NCBI GenBank assembly: GCA_022592435.1
Contig: JABYQS010000041.1
Span: 180,972 to 244,971 of the forward strand
DNA: 64,000 nt
From: Cerioporus squamosus
Taxonomy: Eukaryota; Basidiomycota; Agaricomycetes; Polyporales; Polyporaceae
Reading direction: 5' to 3'
Shown: positions 25,411-38,864 of the stretch, one piece after another
How the letters are laid out: every line of letters starts with the position of its first letter
Position numbering within the stretch: the stretch's first letter is position 1
The notes under the pieces: generated by a model
What the model was told of the DNA's origin: nothing
What the model saw: only the letters and a program-made list of their open reading frames with translations
Database searches by the model: none
Made by a program: the position numbers and the translations under genes

Positions 25411-26800
25411 ATGACTCCGGCTGCTTCTTCCCGACCGCCGAATACGCGCAGCGCGAATACCCAGGCACCGAACCCACAGGCGCTGCCCGTAGAGCTCATC
25501 TTCGCTATCCTCGAAGAGGCACAATATGACGATCTCGTTCCGAGGTACAAGTGGATCAAGAACTACAGCTTAGTCTGCAGCACATGGAGGAGCTACGCCC
25601 AGCAGTTACTCTACGCATCGATCGCCATCCACAAAGGTACTGACCAGTGCAAAGCGTTCAAGAACGCGCTGGCGGCGGTCAGGTCTCGGGACGTAGAGAA
25701 CGCCACGGTCCTCGGAGCAACTGTGCGCTCGATCTCGATGTCCATCGACCATCAAGAGATATACGCGGACATCTTGGACCTATGTCCGAACCTTCGCGAG
25801 TTACACCTCGTCCTCTACCACGCGTCTTTCCGCCCAGAGGTCCTGAAGAGGTTCGCGCACGCGCCTCCCATCCGGGCGATGCGCGTGCGGACGTACAACT
25901 ACATGCCGCTCTTCCAACTCCTGCGGGCGTTCGTGCACCTGCAGTTTCTCGAGGTCGACTGTAGCAGCGTCAGGGATGCCACCTTGGAGCTCCCACCCTC
26001 CCCGCCTCCCGCATGGGGCCTTGTCGAGCTGCGCTACCACAGCCTGCGGCGCGGGACGCACGTCTTCGTCAACTGGGCCCTCTCGGGAACCGCGCGCTCG
26101 ACGATAGAAGTGCTCCGCGTCACCTGCCCGTCCTTCGACGTCACTACGCTCACAAGCATGGGAATCGCCGCCAACCTGAGGTCCATCGTCTTGCACCACT
26201 TGTGGGAGACGGACGATTTGTCCACGCTCAAGAGCCTCCGCGAGCTCGCGCTTCTCTACCCGTGCAATCCCACTGCCCCTCCTCCGACGTTTCGCACGCT
26301 CCCTGTCGGTGTCCGGCATCTCTCTATACATGCACTGGGAGGCCGAGATGCTGCGCAAGGGATGATGACCGCGCTGTCAGGGTACCAGGAGCGTTCGGGG
26401 GATTCGCTGCGGGTCATCACCTATCATCGGAGGTCCGAGAGCACGTCTGACTTGCTGCTTGACGCGGAGGCGCTATACACGTTCTGCGTCCAGCGAGGTA
26501 TCGAGTTCCGCCTCATGGATCCTCCATTCGGTTACTATGCGGGAGAGGTGAGTGATGATTGTGGTCCCTATCATGGGATAAGAGGCTGATGCCCGTGCTG
26601 CATCGTAGCGCATCCCACTAGAGCCGTTCAGCTCATATCCTCAAGATGTTCCATTGTCATCTCGTCGAAAGAAATTGTCCGATGAAGCGCTCCCGTGGAG
26701 GGTGAGACGGGAAGCATCTTTGGCACGCAGGATTGTGACTGCAGCGGGAAGGGCACTTGGCGGTAGCACAGTACCGGCCATGGCACTGGCTAGACCATGA
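25411..26800 (+). CDS. F-box protein
   Basis: Probable substrate receptor of an SCF ubiquitin ligase. An F-box-like segment lies at about residues 22-70: A-L-P-V-E-L-I-F-A-I-L-E-E-A, then the helix ending in Y-S-L-V-C-S-T-W-R-S-Y-A-Q-Q-L-L-Y. The rest is leucine-rich with irregular repeats (L-C-P-N-L-R-E-L-H-L and similar), as in the large, lineage-expanded F-box families of agaricomycetes. Exon 1 runs to 26547. A consensus intron (26548-26608, donor GTGAGT, branch-like ctgat, acceptor TAG) leads to a basic tail ending at 26800; both exons are multiples of three, giving 442 aa. If the intron were retained the protein would end at 26589. The target is unknown. Confidence 0.8.
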
Positions 26801-27401
26801 ATGAGGGGGGAGAGAGCAATCCGGGGATCAATAGAATGGCTGCGTGCCGATGAGAGCTTCAGGCTCATCACAAATTGGCTAACTAACACATGGGGGGGGG
26901 AAGACTGAGGAACGGCATTGAGGCAATGAAGGGCTTGCTCCGATGGCATGTGCCAGTCAATGCTGAACGGGAACAGAACAAGAGAGAGGAGCCTTAGTAG
27001 TGCACCGAACTTCGCTCTTATAGAGAATGCCTCCTTGAAAGTCTGGGCCAACAGCATCGCATTCTTTTCACACAAGCCTACCGATTATCTCTGCGTGGCT
27101 CTCACTCAACTTTGTTAGTTTCGGCTACCACTGAGCTCGGTTGGTGTTGCGGGGCACTCATTACTACTGTCAGTGCGAGACGGCGTGTACTATGTAGTAC
27201 AGACTGAGTAGCATAGATTAGATTAGATTAACCCCGCGGGTGATCGAGTGATCGAATCTGAGATCCACATTTTGAACAAGCGCCCGAAATTTCGAGCCGC
27301 GAGAGGTGCGCGAGACGAGCACAATATCGCACCTCCTTCTCCTCCCTTCTTGTTCGACCTCGACCCCTTCTCTATCCGGACGACTGCGCGGGAAGTGGAC
27401 G
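26801..27401. other. Spacer upstream of UTP10
   Basis: No gene is seen. Features are a run of ten G at about 26890, a gtactatgtagtac near-palindrome at 27187-27200 and a short direct repeat of attag units at about 27215-27233. The UTP10 5' UTR and promoter should lie at the right end, where the sequence becomes CT-rich before 27402. Confidence 0.5.
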
Positions 27402-30400
27402 ATGGTCTCTTCTCTTGCTGAGCAGCTCGCAAAAGGCGCATCTCAAAACGCCATCCTCCTGAACGAAAAGACTCGAAAGCAGGCTGCGTCCGAGTCCTAC
27501 CTCTTCCCTCCTAAGCAAGCTAGGCAACACGACCTCGACTCTCTGCATGCTCTGGGTGTCAATGGCTTTCTTCAGCTCAAGTTGCTTCAGCCACAAGTTG
27601 CCCAATATGAACACGCTCTCTTCTCCGAGCACGCGAAGGCTATTGACAGGACTCTCCAGCCGGCCGAACAAAATGCTCAGCTCGACTCGACATTAGCTGC
27701 GTTCCTTCCTCTGCTGGGACCTTTTCTGTTGGACGCGCCGACTGGCAAGGTGCTGGAGTGGCTAGTGCGGAGGTTCAGGTGAGTACCGACAAGCATCCCA
27801 GAGGCCAGATGCTCAACCGCGCATATTGTAGGATACACGAGTTCAATGTCGAGCAAATTGTCACCCTTTTCCTCCCGTATCATGAGACCCCGCACTTCAC
27901 CAAGATGGTCTCCATACTTCACATCCCGTAAGTCTCACCTCTTGCCTAGTGTTGTGCATCTGCCGACCATGTTCAAGTAACGGCTCGCCTCTTCGATTCC
28001 TCGAAGCGTACAAGATGACCGTGACGCCTTTGCACCGACCGCTTCTTCTGAAGGAGATGCTTTCGAAACCGGAGGTCGCACGTCTAGTTACCAAGATTCT
28101 CCCGAGTGTCCTCAAGGATTGCAGCGCCGGATTGCACAGGGCCCTCATCGCCTTCCATACAGGAGTGCTCCTGGAGTACATCGCGAAGTGTAAGGCACTC
28201 GACGAGAACGCGATGGCACTTCTGCTGCCCGCTGCGATGGAGCCTTTGGAGAGCGCGAGTGCCGAGGACAGTCCTGGCAAGCCAGCGCTGCTCCACGAAC
28301 TTATCGTGAGTTTTCATAGCCTTCAAATTGAATTGTCCTCCTTACGTGTCACAGCTTGGGAGCTACCTAGTCCTGGCCGCGATTTCGCAAAAGACGCATC
28401 TTACATCGAAGGCTGTCAAGTCGATGTTAGCGGCTATCATGGGCACCGCAAGTCGTGTGTCGTCGAAGCAGCTAGTACGCACACTGGTGTCTGTGTGCGC
28501 AACTCAGGACCAGCTTGACAAGCTACCAGCAAGCGTTGTGAAGGGGCTTCTCGCTATTCCGTATGTTATCTTCATTTGAATCCCTTTGCGCTCGCTCACT
28601 CCGAATTGTAGCGACATCGAGGTTGAACTTGTCGGCGCTACGGCCTGGATGGGTGCAGAGAGGTTCATGAACCCATTGGTCAACAGCCTGATTACCCGGT
28701 ATGTCTCGTCGCCCACTTTCGGGGAGCGTATTCCTCATCCACATCAATATGCAGCATCGACAATGTCGCAGCATCTGCCATCCTGGAGTCTTTCCTGACT
28801 TCTCCGGCACTCCCTCCAGGAACTGCTCGGTCGGCCGCGGTCTCGCTGATGCGTCAGTTGACCGAGGGAGATACTGCTGCAGATTCTGCATTGGAATTAC
28901 GGTCCCTGCTTTCCCAGCTCCATCAGCGTCACCCAGATGCCGTGCAGACTGCTTCCCAAGCGATCATCGACGAAGACGGAGACAAGCGCGACGCTGTAGA
29001 GCAGCTGGTCATGTCCATCTCAATGGTGGGTGATCTGCACTTCACGAGGAAATATCATGAGCTGACACAGTTGTGCAGCCTGTGCCCGGGCCGTCTTCGG
29101 GTGATTCGGAGACGACGACTCTCCTTGTCGGAGCGTCCAGCGGCGACGCCGCCGTTCGTGCGAAGGCTGTCCGAGATTTGCTCACTCGTGCTGCCGATGA
29201 GAATTTGCCGGAGTCGGAGAAGGTGAGCGGGATTGGATTTGCCTTTCATGCTCAGTGACTGACGTCCCTGCAGCAGTCCATCGCGTCCACGCTTCTGCTC
29301 CGCGTGCACGACAGCGCCCTCCCAGTCCTCCAGGCGCTGTACTCGAACTCGCCTGAAGTCACAACGCGTTTGTTCATCTCATCTGAACCCTCGTCGGATA
29401 CCTACCTCGATTCCCTCAAGCAGGCTCTCCACGGTTCATCAGCAAAAGCCTCGCGAGATGTCATACGCGCCCATCTCACGTTCCTCCTCTCCCACTACCT
29501 GCCCGCAGCCTCTGCGTCGTTGCAGTCCGACGATGAGCCGGTAGAAGAGTCCGAAGAGAACCGCGCACGAAAGAGACGCGTGGTCATGGACGTCTTGCTT
29601 CCGTTCCTGCTGTACTCGAAACCTCGCGCGAAGACCGCAGTCGCAGTATGGGAGCTTCTAGAGTCAGCGGAGGACACAGGTGTCATCTTGGAGTTGCTTG
29701 GTGGGTGTGTCGATGCGGTGAAGTGGGAACAGGCAAGGCCGGGCGCAGGAAGCAAGAACAAGGACGACAAGGACAGCATCGACCTAGGGGTGATGACGAA
29801 GATCAACGTTGCCGTTGCGGCTAAGGTGGCAGACAACATCCTCGCCTCGAACTACTTCCATGCAGATTTCGGCGCTCTCCTAGACAAGCTGCACGACGAG
29901 AACCCGCATGGACGAGCACTGGCATACCTCATCACTCGCGCACTCTTGAACCGGCTGACTGGAGAACAGCGAATCGAGGCGGGACATCGTGTCTTGCGGT
30001 CGATGAAGCTCGACACTCTCGAAGGGATGGGAGACTTCATGAAGGGCGTAGAGGATGTCGGAAACGTAAGTGCTGTATTTTGAACTGGAAGCGAACCCCA
30101 CCTCACGCATGTCTTCCTCAGTTCCTCAGCGACGCCAGTGTTGGCACGGCGATTGTCTCCAAGCCAAGCAGCCAGAACACCCTGCATCGTCTGCAAGTTT
30201 CTGTGCTGTCTGTTCTCCCGAACTTCCCACGTCCCTCTGGTGTTACTTTGGAATGGCTGTCAGAGCACTCGTCGGACATGGTACGTGCCTCACAATATCA
30301 CTTCACGAAAGCAGTGGCTCAACTGACAACGCGTAATACAGACAAATACCGCGCCCACTGATGATGTCCGCGCCGTACGCTACATCCAGCTCCTCCGCGC

Positions 30401-33400
30401 CGTCTACTGCTTGAGCAACTCCTCCGCCTCCCTCCCTCTGCTGTCCACGCATCTTCTCCGCACGCTCTTCATGAACCTCGGCGACGATGCGCTCGCGTTC
30501 CTGGCTGGCGTCTGGCTGACCGCCGACGAGGACCATATCCAGTATGCCGCCCTAAGGCATGCATGCGCGTTCCTTGAGGCTCATGTGGCGACGCAGCGCA
30601 CTGTCGACTTCCAGACTGTGCTTCCTGCGATGCTTGTCATGCTACAGAGTGCGGACGCTGGGGTGCGCGACGGTGCAGTGCGATGCATCGCCGTCGTCAT
30701 CAAGCTGAGCTACTCGCAGGAGGCGGAATCAGTGTACGCGTTCGATGAGATCTACGGGAGCGACTCAGGTGAGTGGCTACGGTTCTGAAGTATGAAACTG
30801 GGAGACTGATGGACAATCAACGCAGCGAAGCTCCAGTATCTCGACTGGGCAGACTTTCAGAAGTACATGCAGGTCATCGCCGAGAACAGAGACAACCTAC
30901 TGCACGATCCGGATTTTTACAGGCGCTTCACCGCGAGCATCTCACGCACAACAAGGGGGAGCCGAAGAAGATCGCAGGGTGTGTTGGCTCACCATCGTTT
31001 CTGTTGCTGTCCACACTAATGTCTGGGGTGCCTGCAGGTACAAGCAGCGCGTGCTGTGCTACCTGTTGTCCCACGTCAACGGGTGTCCTCTGTTGAAGGT
31101 CAAGATCGCGCTCCTCAAGAGCGTGGACAATGTCTCGAACGAAGCCAAGGCGCAGGTCTTGCTACCGACCATTGAGACCCTCGAGGCACAGGACATCTCG
31201 GATGTTACACACCGGAAGCAGGTCCAGGAGCTTGCGACGCTCACTGTCTCGTCATTCGACGCCTCGTCCGCCGGAGACTTGAATAACACAGATAAGCCTG
31301 CATGGGGCGTGTACGAGAAGGTGCTGGATCTGACACTGAAGAATGGTGCGCTTCACCTTTTACTGCATGCTCTAATCGCTGATGCTGAACACTTCGTGTA
31401 GACATATGGGAGCATGCCAGAACTGCTCTGCTGCATCGCCTGGAGCATGGGCTGTTCGCCAAACTCAACGCTGAGCGGAAATTCCAGTTGTGTCAGAAGC
31501 TGATACACGTTGGCGCTGAAAACGAGTCCTCGGTGAGTTCATGTCTGCACCGCAGCATGGACATTACTCACAACTTTTCTACCACAGGGTTTGATCTGCA
31601 AGAAAGCACTCGGCAGCTTGCTGACGGATGTTCCGCTCATCAATCGCCTGCTTGTTTCGCTACAACCGCAGGCAACTCCGGACACTGCCGCTCAGCCCGC
31701 AACCAAGCGTGCCAGAATGGATAAGTACGCCCACACATCTCTCTGCATAAATGTCATGTCGTCTCATTGATCCTTCGCAGGACCGTCTTGACCGCTTCCA
31801 ATACGGAGCTGCCTTCGCTCGCCGTCCTAGCTGAGGTCCTCGGTTCGGTTAAAGTGGCCGGCTCTTTGGAACTCGTCGCCTGCTTGCTGGAGACGCTTCA
31901 CAAGGTCGTCAACAATGTCTCTCCTGATGCCAGCGATAGGAGGTTCATCGAGCAGTTGCTCATGTCTGCCATCGAGAACGCGGTCGAGAACTTTGTGGTA
32001 AGTGAATTCGACCACTCTATGCGCGCCGAGACCGAGTCTGATAGGTGTGCAGCCGTCCACCCCGGTTGCGCCTGGTGCTATCCGCGTCGACACTCTCGTC
32101 GAGATCCTGCGCGGTAAGCCGTTTTCGACTTCCACTCCCTACATTCATTGAGACTCATTACCACTTCATCAATAGCATCGGAGAACCCTCAGACGTTCCA
32201 TCAAGCTTGCTTGTTGCTTGCCAGCCTCGCACGCGTGGCGCCAGATGCCGTGCTTCATAATGTCATGCCCATCTTCACGTTCATGGGTTCGAACGTCTTC
32301 CACCGAGACGATACATACAGCTTCCGCGTGGTCCAAAAGGTTTGCCTCCTTTGGCTTGTGAAGCGAATGTACTGACTTCTTCTTAGACCATCGACAGCAT
32401 CGTTCCAGCCATGGTTTCAGCCCTCAAGGAGGCTCATGGCTCTGGAACAGACCTCCATCACGCCTCACGCGAGTTCCTGCGTGTCTTCACGAATGCAGCC
32501 AAGCATGTTCCTCGCCACCGACGCGTCAAGTGAGTGCTACCTACCTCTCATTCAAGCAGTGTGCTGACGAACCGCGTAGCTTCTTCTCACATTTAGTGGA
32601 CACACTTGGCCCTGCGGACTTCCTCGCACCTGTCACGATGCTTTTGGTGGATCGTGCATCCAACAGGGTCGTACGGCAAAATGCCGCAGAGTCCGCCGGC
32701 TCTTTGTTCTTGCCCCTTGCGGTCTGCGAACGCTATTCTGCGGATTTGCAGCTCTCGGTACGTTTGCGAGGCTTCCGTTCCAGTCTCTTTGACTGACCCT
32801 GTCCCCCAGTCTTTCGTAGATATCACAAAGGAAGTGGGGAGGCTCGTGCTCAACGAGAATACGTCAATACACCCATTCTTGGAGGATGAATCGTGAGTGA
32901 ATGTATGCGAACTCACTGAATATCCGATCTCACATGTCGCTCATAGTGACGAGGATCAAGCGCACGCCGACGTTGCGTCGAAGCGGCGGGCAACTGCCCT
33001 GCTAGTCTTCTGCGATCACGCGTTGAAGCGCCTACGCACGACTGCCCTCAAGCATACTGAGACAGAGCGCACTACAAGCCGGCAGCTCTTGGCATCCCTA
33101 CTCACGTACTCTGCAGTCAAACCGGACGATGAGTCCTTTGTCGAGATCGCTGCTGCCGCTCGCTCGGCCATGGCAAGCACGCTTGGTGTCATGTCGGCGC
33201 CAGATTTCGTCGCAGGCGTCCTGACAATTCTGGAGTCGGGGACGGCCAATGTATGTGGCAGCGGATCTCCTTCCGTGCATAGTTCTGACATCATGCCTCT
33301 AGGTTCAAGCTGGTGCTTTGGAGCTACTTTCTGAGCGTTTGACGGAAGTAGCGGAGAAGGCCCGTGCGGCGCTATCGTCGTCGATTAACAAGGTCGTTGG

Positions 33401-35237
33401 AACAATTCGCGACATCCTGTCGGCTGCGAAGGACAGCCCTCTTGCGCAGTCCGCGCTTCATGCGTTGACGGCCGTCTGCAACACCCTTGCGCAAGGCGAA
33501 GAAGGCTCGGTCAGCTCCACTGTGCCGCTCATCCTGCAGTGTCTGGCGATGCCTCCGATCCGCGTTACTGCTTTCCAGACGATCCTATCTTTCTCGTAAG
33601 TTCAAAAATTGTTTCAGGCGATCATATCATCAATGCGATTTTCAGGTCGAAACTTGGGCCTCGCCTGATTCCTCACATGAAGGACATTGTGAAAGCCTGC
33701 GTTCAGTATTCCCGGGAAGCTATGACCTCGGGTCCTGGTGAGTGGTATCCTTCATATCTATCCGATGATCCTCGCTGATCGTTTTCTATTCAAGACGACC
33801 CCGCCTTGGTCTCTACTGCATCGAATATTCTTCGCAACCTCCTGACGTCTATCCCTACGTTCTGGGGAGAGACAGAGTTATCCTCAGTCGTGGAGCTTTA
33901 TCTAGACAGCTCGAAGGCCTCTGCATCTGACTCTGCGGAGATGTCGCTGCTCATTAAGACCACAGCGAAACGCGCCTCTCCGAATGTCTTGCTTCCCACC
34001 CTTTGCAGCATGTGGACGCGGCTGGTCTCGGTTACCGCCAAGGTGATCATCACATAAACCTCTTTTTGTATCCACCCATGCTCATTGTCAATGCACCCAG
34101 GAACAACTCTCAAGAACGCTCGCATATGTTCAAGTCGTCAAAATCTCCGTCAAGGCTGCCTCGCGGCCTGCCGTCCTGGAGAATCTGCGGGAGTTGTTCA
34201 AGACCTTCCTCTCAATGTTCGACTTCTCCGCCAGCGGGGAGAATTCTGAGGTAAGTATACCTCAGCCGCGAGGACTTAATCTACGCTGACCAAAGTGGTA
34301 GGTTGAGAGCACTATGATCAGTGCCTTCATGGAGGTCGTAGTCAAGTTGAACGAGACTGCCTTCCGACCGATCTTCCGCAAAATGTTTGACTGGGCATTT
34401 GCTGAAGGTAGCTCGTCTATCACCGTACGAGGGTTCATGTCTGAACGATTCCCGCGTATAGGCACATCAGAATCTGTCAAGAGAAAGGTCGTATTCTGCC
34501 ACGTCTATGCCTCTCTGCTTGACTTCTTCAAGGTATGTCTTGCATAGCATAGCTCATGAATCCGACCCGCTGACTGTTCGAAAGGCGCTCATGGTTCCCT
34601 ACATGAGCTTCGCATGGCCCGCATTCTCGGAGCACCTCCGTAAACATGCTCCGGACAGTCCTGACGACGGACAAGTGTGGCTCTGTATCCTTCATACTTT
34701 GGCTCAGTCTATGTCGGCAGACGAAGATCGCGGTATGCTTCCTCTGATTTACAATACTCGGTCCAGATACTTACATCTCCCTTCAATAGTCTTCTGGAGA
34801 AGCGACAAGTTGAGACAACTCGTCCCGATAGCAGTCCAACAAATTCCTATCGCCCCCAGGCTGAACTTGTCGGACGCCAAAGCAGCTGTCTCGGATTGCC
34901 TTGTCTCGCTCCTGGGGCTTATTGATGACGACGTTGTGGCCAAGTCTCTGAACATGGACGTGCTCATGCATAGCCGGTCTGAAGATGCTCGCGTGCGATT
35001 GTTCAGTCTCAGCTGCGCAGAGCAGTTGTGGCGCGCGCACGGTGACAAGCTGCTTGGTACGTGATTCACTCATGCCGGGAAACTTCGCATGCTAACAGTG
35101 GGTTTCAAGGCTTTGTTGCGGAGACGGCTACTTTCGTAGCGGAGGCTGCGGAGGACGAGAACGATCGGGTGGTGCAGGAAGCGCACAAGCTGAAGGCCGC
35201 TGTGGAGAGCATCGGTGGGAACATCGACGTTGCGTAG
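27402..35237 (+). CDS. UTP10: U3 snoRNP / SSU processome protein UTP10 (HEATR1/BAP28)
   Basis: Nucleolar scaffold of the small-subunit processome, needed for early pre-18S rRNA processing and linked to rDNA transcription in yeast. The N-terminus is diagnostic: [10 protein letters not shown], a S-Y-L-F block, [13 protein letters not shown], then [15 protein letters not shown] and [10 protein letters not shown]. The remainder is an all-helical HEAT-like solenoid interrupted by more than twenty short introns, with a BP28-type C-terminal region and the end at 35237. The estimated length is roughly 2000-2100 aa, as for UTP10 orthologues. The start at 27402 follows the conserved N-terminus; the upstream in-frame ATG at 27306 gives a Ser/Thr/Leu stretch not typical of the family. 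I did not resolve every exon border. Confidence 0.95.
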
Positions 35238-36649
35238 TCCCGGCTCTCCAGCGTCTTCGACATTCTCAGTTTTCTTCATATGTACATATTGACCACCAAT
35301 ACGCTAAGCGTGCCAGCTCCGCACCAGGGTATGAAACTTGTCGACCGCGAACGCGACTGCAAGGCGCGATGAGCGACGCGGTTAAGATAAGGACGGTCAG
35401 CAAGCCGCAACTGCTCTGTCTCGAAATCTGTCGGACAGTTGTCATTCGACTTGGGGCTGAGTCCTGGCTTCGTCGGGTGACTTAGCGATTGCGAATATTT
35501 GCTGAAGCTGACCGCTGCATACGGCCGTGGAATCCTTTGCCCTTCAGACTCGGATCCTACATATAAGCATTGTAAGCCAGCCAGACTGTCTTTGGAAGTG
35601 ATATGGTATGGAAGAACGCTGTAGCGCAACACGTACGTTTGGAACCCCGAAGTTCTGCAAGTTATGGCGGTCGAGCAGGAAGGGGCCCGGGGCATGGGCG
35701 CGCCGGGCGGCTGCGGAACCGCGTGCCTGAGTAGCGCCGTCTTGACTTCCTACTCAACGCCCATGATATGCATCACCGCCCAATGACTTCGGAGTTCATC
35801 TTCTTATACCACTGCAGATACGCCCAAGAAGACTCCTGCTGCGAAGCACGCTAGTTGTTTCAGCCGTGAGGGCTCAGCCAAGCTCCCATGTGAGGTGACA
35901 GTGTCGACTACTGCTGGCACGATGTGTGGACTCTCGGGCATAGCTCCCGTGTCCTCTTGCTCCTCGTTGTTTTGAGGCTGCTTACAGAGCTTGGCTTGGT
36001 TAAAGTAAGTTGGTTGAACGCTGACCCGCAAGTTGTTACTGCCAGCAGCGCGATGCTTCAAGTGAGACCGACAGGTCCTTTGAAGCTTGACGAGGACGTA
36101 CGAGGTGGTGTCTTTCTCTCTGAATCTATAGAGTGCTGACGATCTTTTGTTTTGTGCAGCGACCCGGCCAGATCGTCAGGGCATCCGAGCGACCATCTCG
36201 TATCGCAAGTTGCTACAACCACCGGCCTCGGCGTCTTCTTACACCCACAAACACCCTCAACAGTAATAACTCTCACAGCGCCATACAGCGCCCGCCGCCC
36301 TGACCGCGGTGCATGTAGTTTCGAATGGACCCTATGATCGATCCTTTCTCATGCGCTCTCTCGGTGTGGTACGAGCCGAGATTCTCCCCATCTGAAAATG
36401 AATTTAAACTGTACACACCCACGGGCCACTAGTGAGTCGTCGAAGCTAGGATGCCATGCGCCGAAACACCATCACGATACAGGATGCATGCGAGAAAACC
36501 CGCCGACACTGCATGTGGCTCAGACTTCGCATCCGTGATGTCTCCCCTCAAGGGTGCTTATATGGTGTGAGTACTCGGTCCCTCTCTACCAAGATTCAGC
36601 TCACTTCATAGACGACAAGTGGATACCAATCGCTACTACCACCCATCCT
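35238..36649. other. Spacer between UTP10 and DUF6534 gene A
   Basis: No gene is established. On the minus strand, 35804-36061 is an open frame whose last 20 residues are hydrophobic (L-A-C-F-A-A-G-V-F-L-G-V-S-A-V-V), like a C-terminal membrane anchor. With a possible 5' exon around 36058-36276 it could form a small tail-anchored protein, but the splice sites are weak and the call is only a suggestion. The rest carries UTP10 3' UTR and the promoter of gene A. Confidence 0.35.
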
Positions 36650-38864
36650 ATGGATCCCTCCTTCAGTAGCCCCTCCGCGGTGGCCCCGCCAGTCCCAAGC
36701 ATCGAGGAGCTGCAGAAGGAGCTGCAGGAGCTGTTGTACAAGACAGATGGCGCGATGCTACTTGCAGGGTTCATCAGTACGCTGTACGCCGTCCTCGTAC
36801 CTGCTCTACATGGCTTCTGATCTTCTCCTAGGCTGTACGGGGTTGTCCTGCACCAAGCTTACCGGTACATACGAATTTTTCCGAAGGACGTATTGTTGAT
36901 CCGTTTGCTGGTAAGCTGCTAACTCAATTGACGCAATTTCGTGCGGCACTCATGTCATCTCAGGTTCCTGTAGTCCTGTACGTCCAGTCTTGTCCTGCGC
37001 GCAGTACACCAACTTGTCTTGAACTCTCTACTCCAGCGTCATCGAAACATTGTATACGGCGTGTCTCATCCACTACTGGTAAGCCTGGCCTCTGCACACA
37101 GAATGTGCATGGAACTCAACCGTACCACCAGCTACTATGACTTCGTCACAAACTACGCGAATCCTGAGCAAATTTTCGAACACATCTCTTGGTGAGCGAT
37201 GCCTCCAATCATATAACTCCCGTGCATGACTGACAATGTACCAGGTCCGGAAACGCGAGTCACTGCTTCCATTAGCTATATCAGGCTTTACTGACACATT
37301 TTCCGTGCTATCTAGTTACTACCTCTGCTCGGCGTACGTGGATCGTCTATTCAGACGCGCCGGGATTGACCCTTCTCTAGATCATAGAGAGCAGCGTCAC
37401 CCATATGTATGTAGCCGCTCTCGAATCAGTTACAGCAAACACTCATCGGAACGCACAGCTTCTTCATTCGACGTGTCTCCATGCGTACGTATCGTAACGC
37501 TTCAGTCCATCCTAAGAGGCTTACATCTCTTACGCTCGTGCCAGTCGGTACTTACCACAAATGGCTCGCGGCCGTCGCGGTATGTTCATCATCCCGACTT
37601 GCGAGACTGACCCTGACGTGATTGCAATTGCAGGTCGTCTTCCACGTCGCACAAAACAGTAAGCCTGGCGATCTATGGATACTGCAGTAGCTGACCCTGG
37701 ACGTCGCCACCTCATAGCATTCGGACTAAGTGCGTAATGAGCATGTGCTATGTCCGGGCATCTACTGATCCACCTGTGCAGTCATCACTGTTCGAGGGTA
37801 TGTTGCCTCCCGCTTATACGAAAACATTGCTCGCTAATAATCCGTCGAAGCTTCATCCACCACAATGCCGAAACATATACGTCTCAGAAGGTTGGTAACC
37901 CTTGACAATGCCATGAGGAGTTCGCGTGCCGATCCTGACACTTCTCAGTACCTCATGGGACTGTGTTTCGGTTTTGCAGTTTTAGCCGACATGTCAATAA
38001 CGGGCGCGCTGCTAGGCGTGTTGTACAAGGGTCGCGCTAAGCAGAGAGGGTGCGTGTTGACTGATTGTCCGTCATCCAACCACCGCGAGTCTGACCACAT
38101 CGTCCAGGGACCGTCCGCTTTGGGATACGATCACAGCCTACTTCATCAACACTGGTGAGTCGTTACTGTCATTGGCATCTTGAGGATACTAACACAACCT
38201 AACCTAGGTTCATTGGTGCTGTACGTGGTTCCCCGCCACATTCCCAATGCAATCTTTGACCACTAATTTTCCCAGAATCCTCGACATCCTGAGCCTCGTC
38301 CTGGTACGACATTCCTCACGTACTCAGACGTCAAAAGTATGCTCGCTAAGCTCGCCTTTTACAGGCAATGGCTACTGATGGTAACCTGTACTGGGCAGCC
38401 GTCAACACCATCAACGCGAGAAGTGCGCCCATTTCCCTACCGCTCTCACCTTACCACTTACTGACCCCCGTCACCGCCTCGCAGTCTACGCGACCACACT
38501 TCTGAGCGTGTGAGTGCATCTCGTGCGTTCGACGGTCACTCTCAGCTGACACGGTAGCTCGGACATCTCTCCTCTGTAGGCTGAACTCGCGCAACATCGA
38601 AGCAGCAGATGGTATCGAGATCTTCAGCGGTGGGCCCCTCCGCTCAATCGCCCGAGCGCGACGCCTTGCGGCCATACAACAGTGGAACGTCCCAGAGGTA
38701 TGCAACCAACGCTCCCCAAACCGTTGCTATGTCTTCTCTGATGTATGTGTGAAATGCAGGAACCCGACCCTGCCCCGGCGAAGATTGCTATCAATGTACA
38801 CACGGAGAACGAGGGGGACAGCACGATGTCCCGAGACGAGAGTCGCAAGGAAACGATGATATGA
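36650..38864 (+). CDS. DUF6534 seven-helix membrane protein, paralogue A
   Basis: Integral membrane protein of the DUF6534 family; no member has an assigned biochemical function as far as I know. The gene consists of many very short exons. Joined, they read M-D-P-S-F..., a helix with A-M-L-L-A-G-F-I-S-T-L-L-Y-G-V-V-L-H-Q-A-Y, then I-E-T-L-Y-T-A-C-L-I-H-Y, F-F-I-R-R-V, Y-H-K-W-L-A-A-V-A-V-V-F-H, F-A-V-L-A-D-M-S-I-T-G-A-L-L, T-A-Y-F-I-N-T-G-S-L-V, and N-L-Y-W-A-A-V-N. The diagnostic Y-A-T-T-L-L-S-V-L-N-S-R and a short hydrophilic tail follow. It includes a 10-nt exon (37246-37255) followed by a GC-AG intron (37256-37316). All exons can be kept in one frame, so the copy looks intact. It is related to the genes at 43686-46062 and 47350-49538. 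Confidence 0.82.

Noticed and set aside
25801..26358. Minus-strand ORF inside the F-box gene
   Set aside because: Antisense shadow of a GC-rich coding exon; charged, repetitive composition and no domain.
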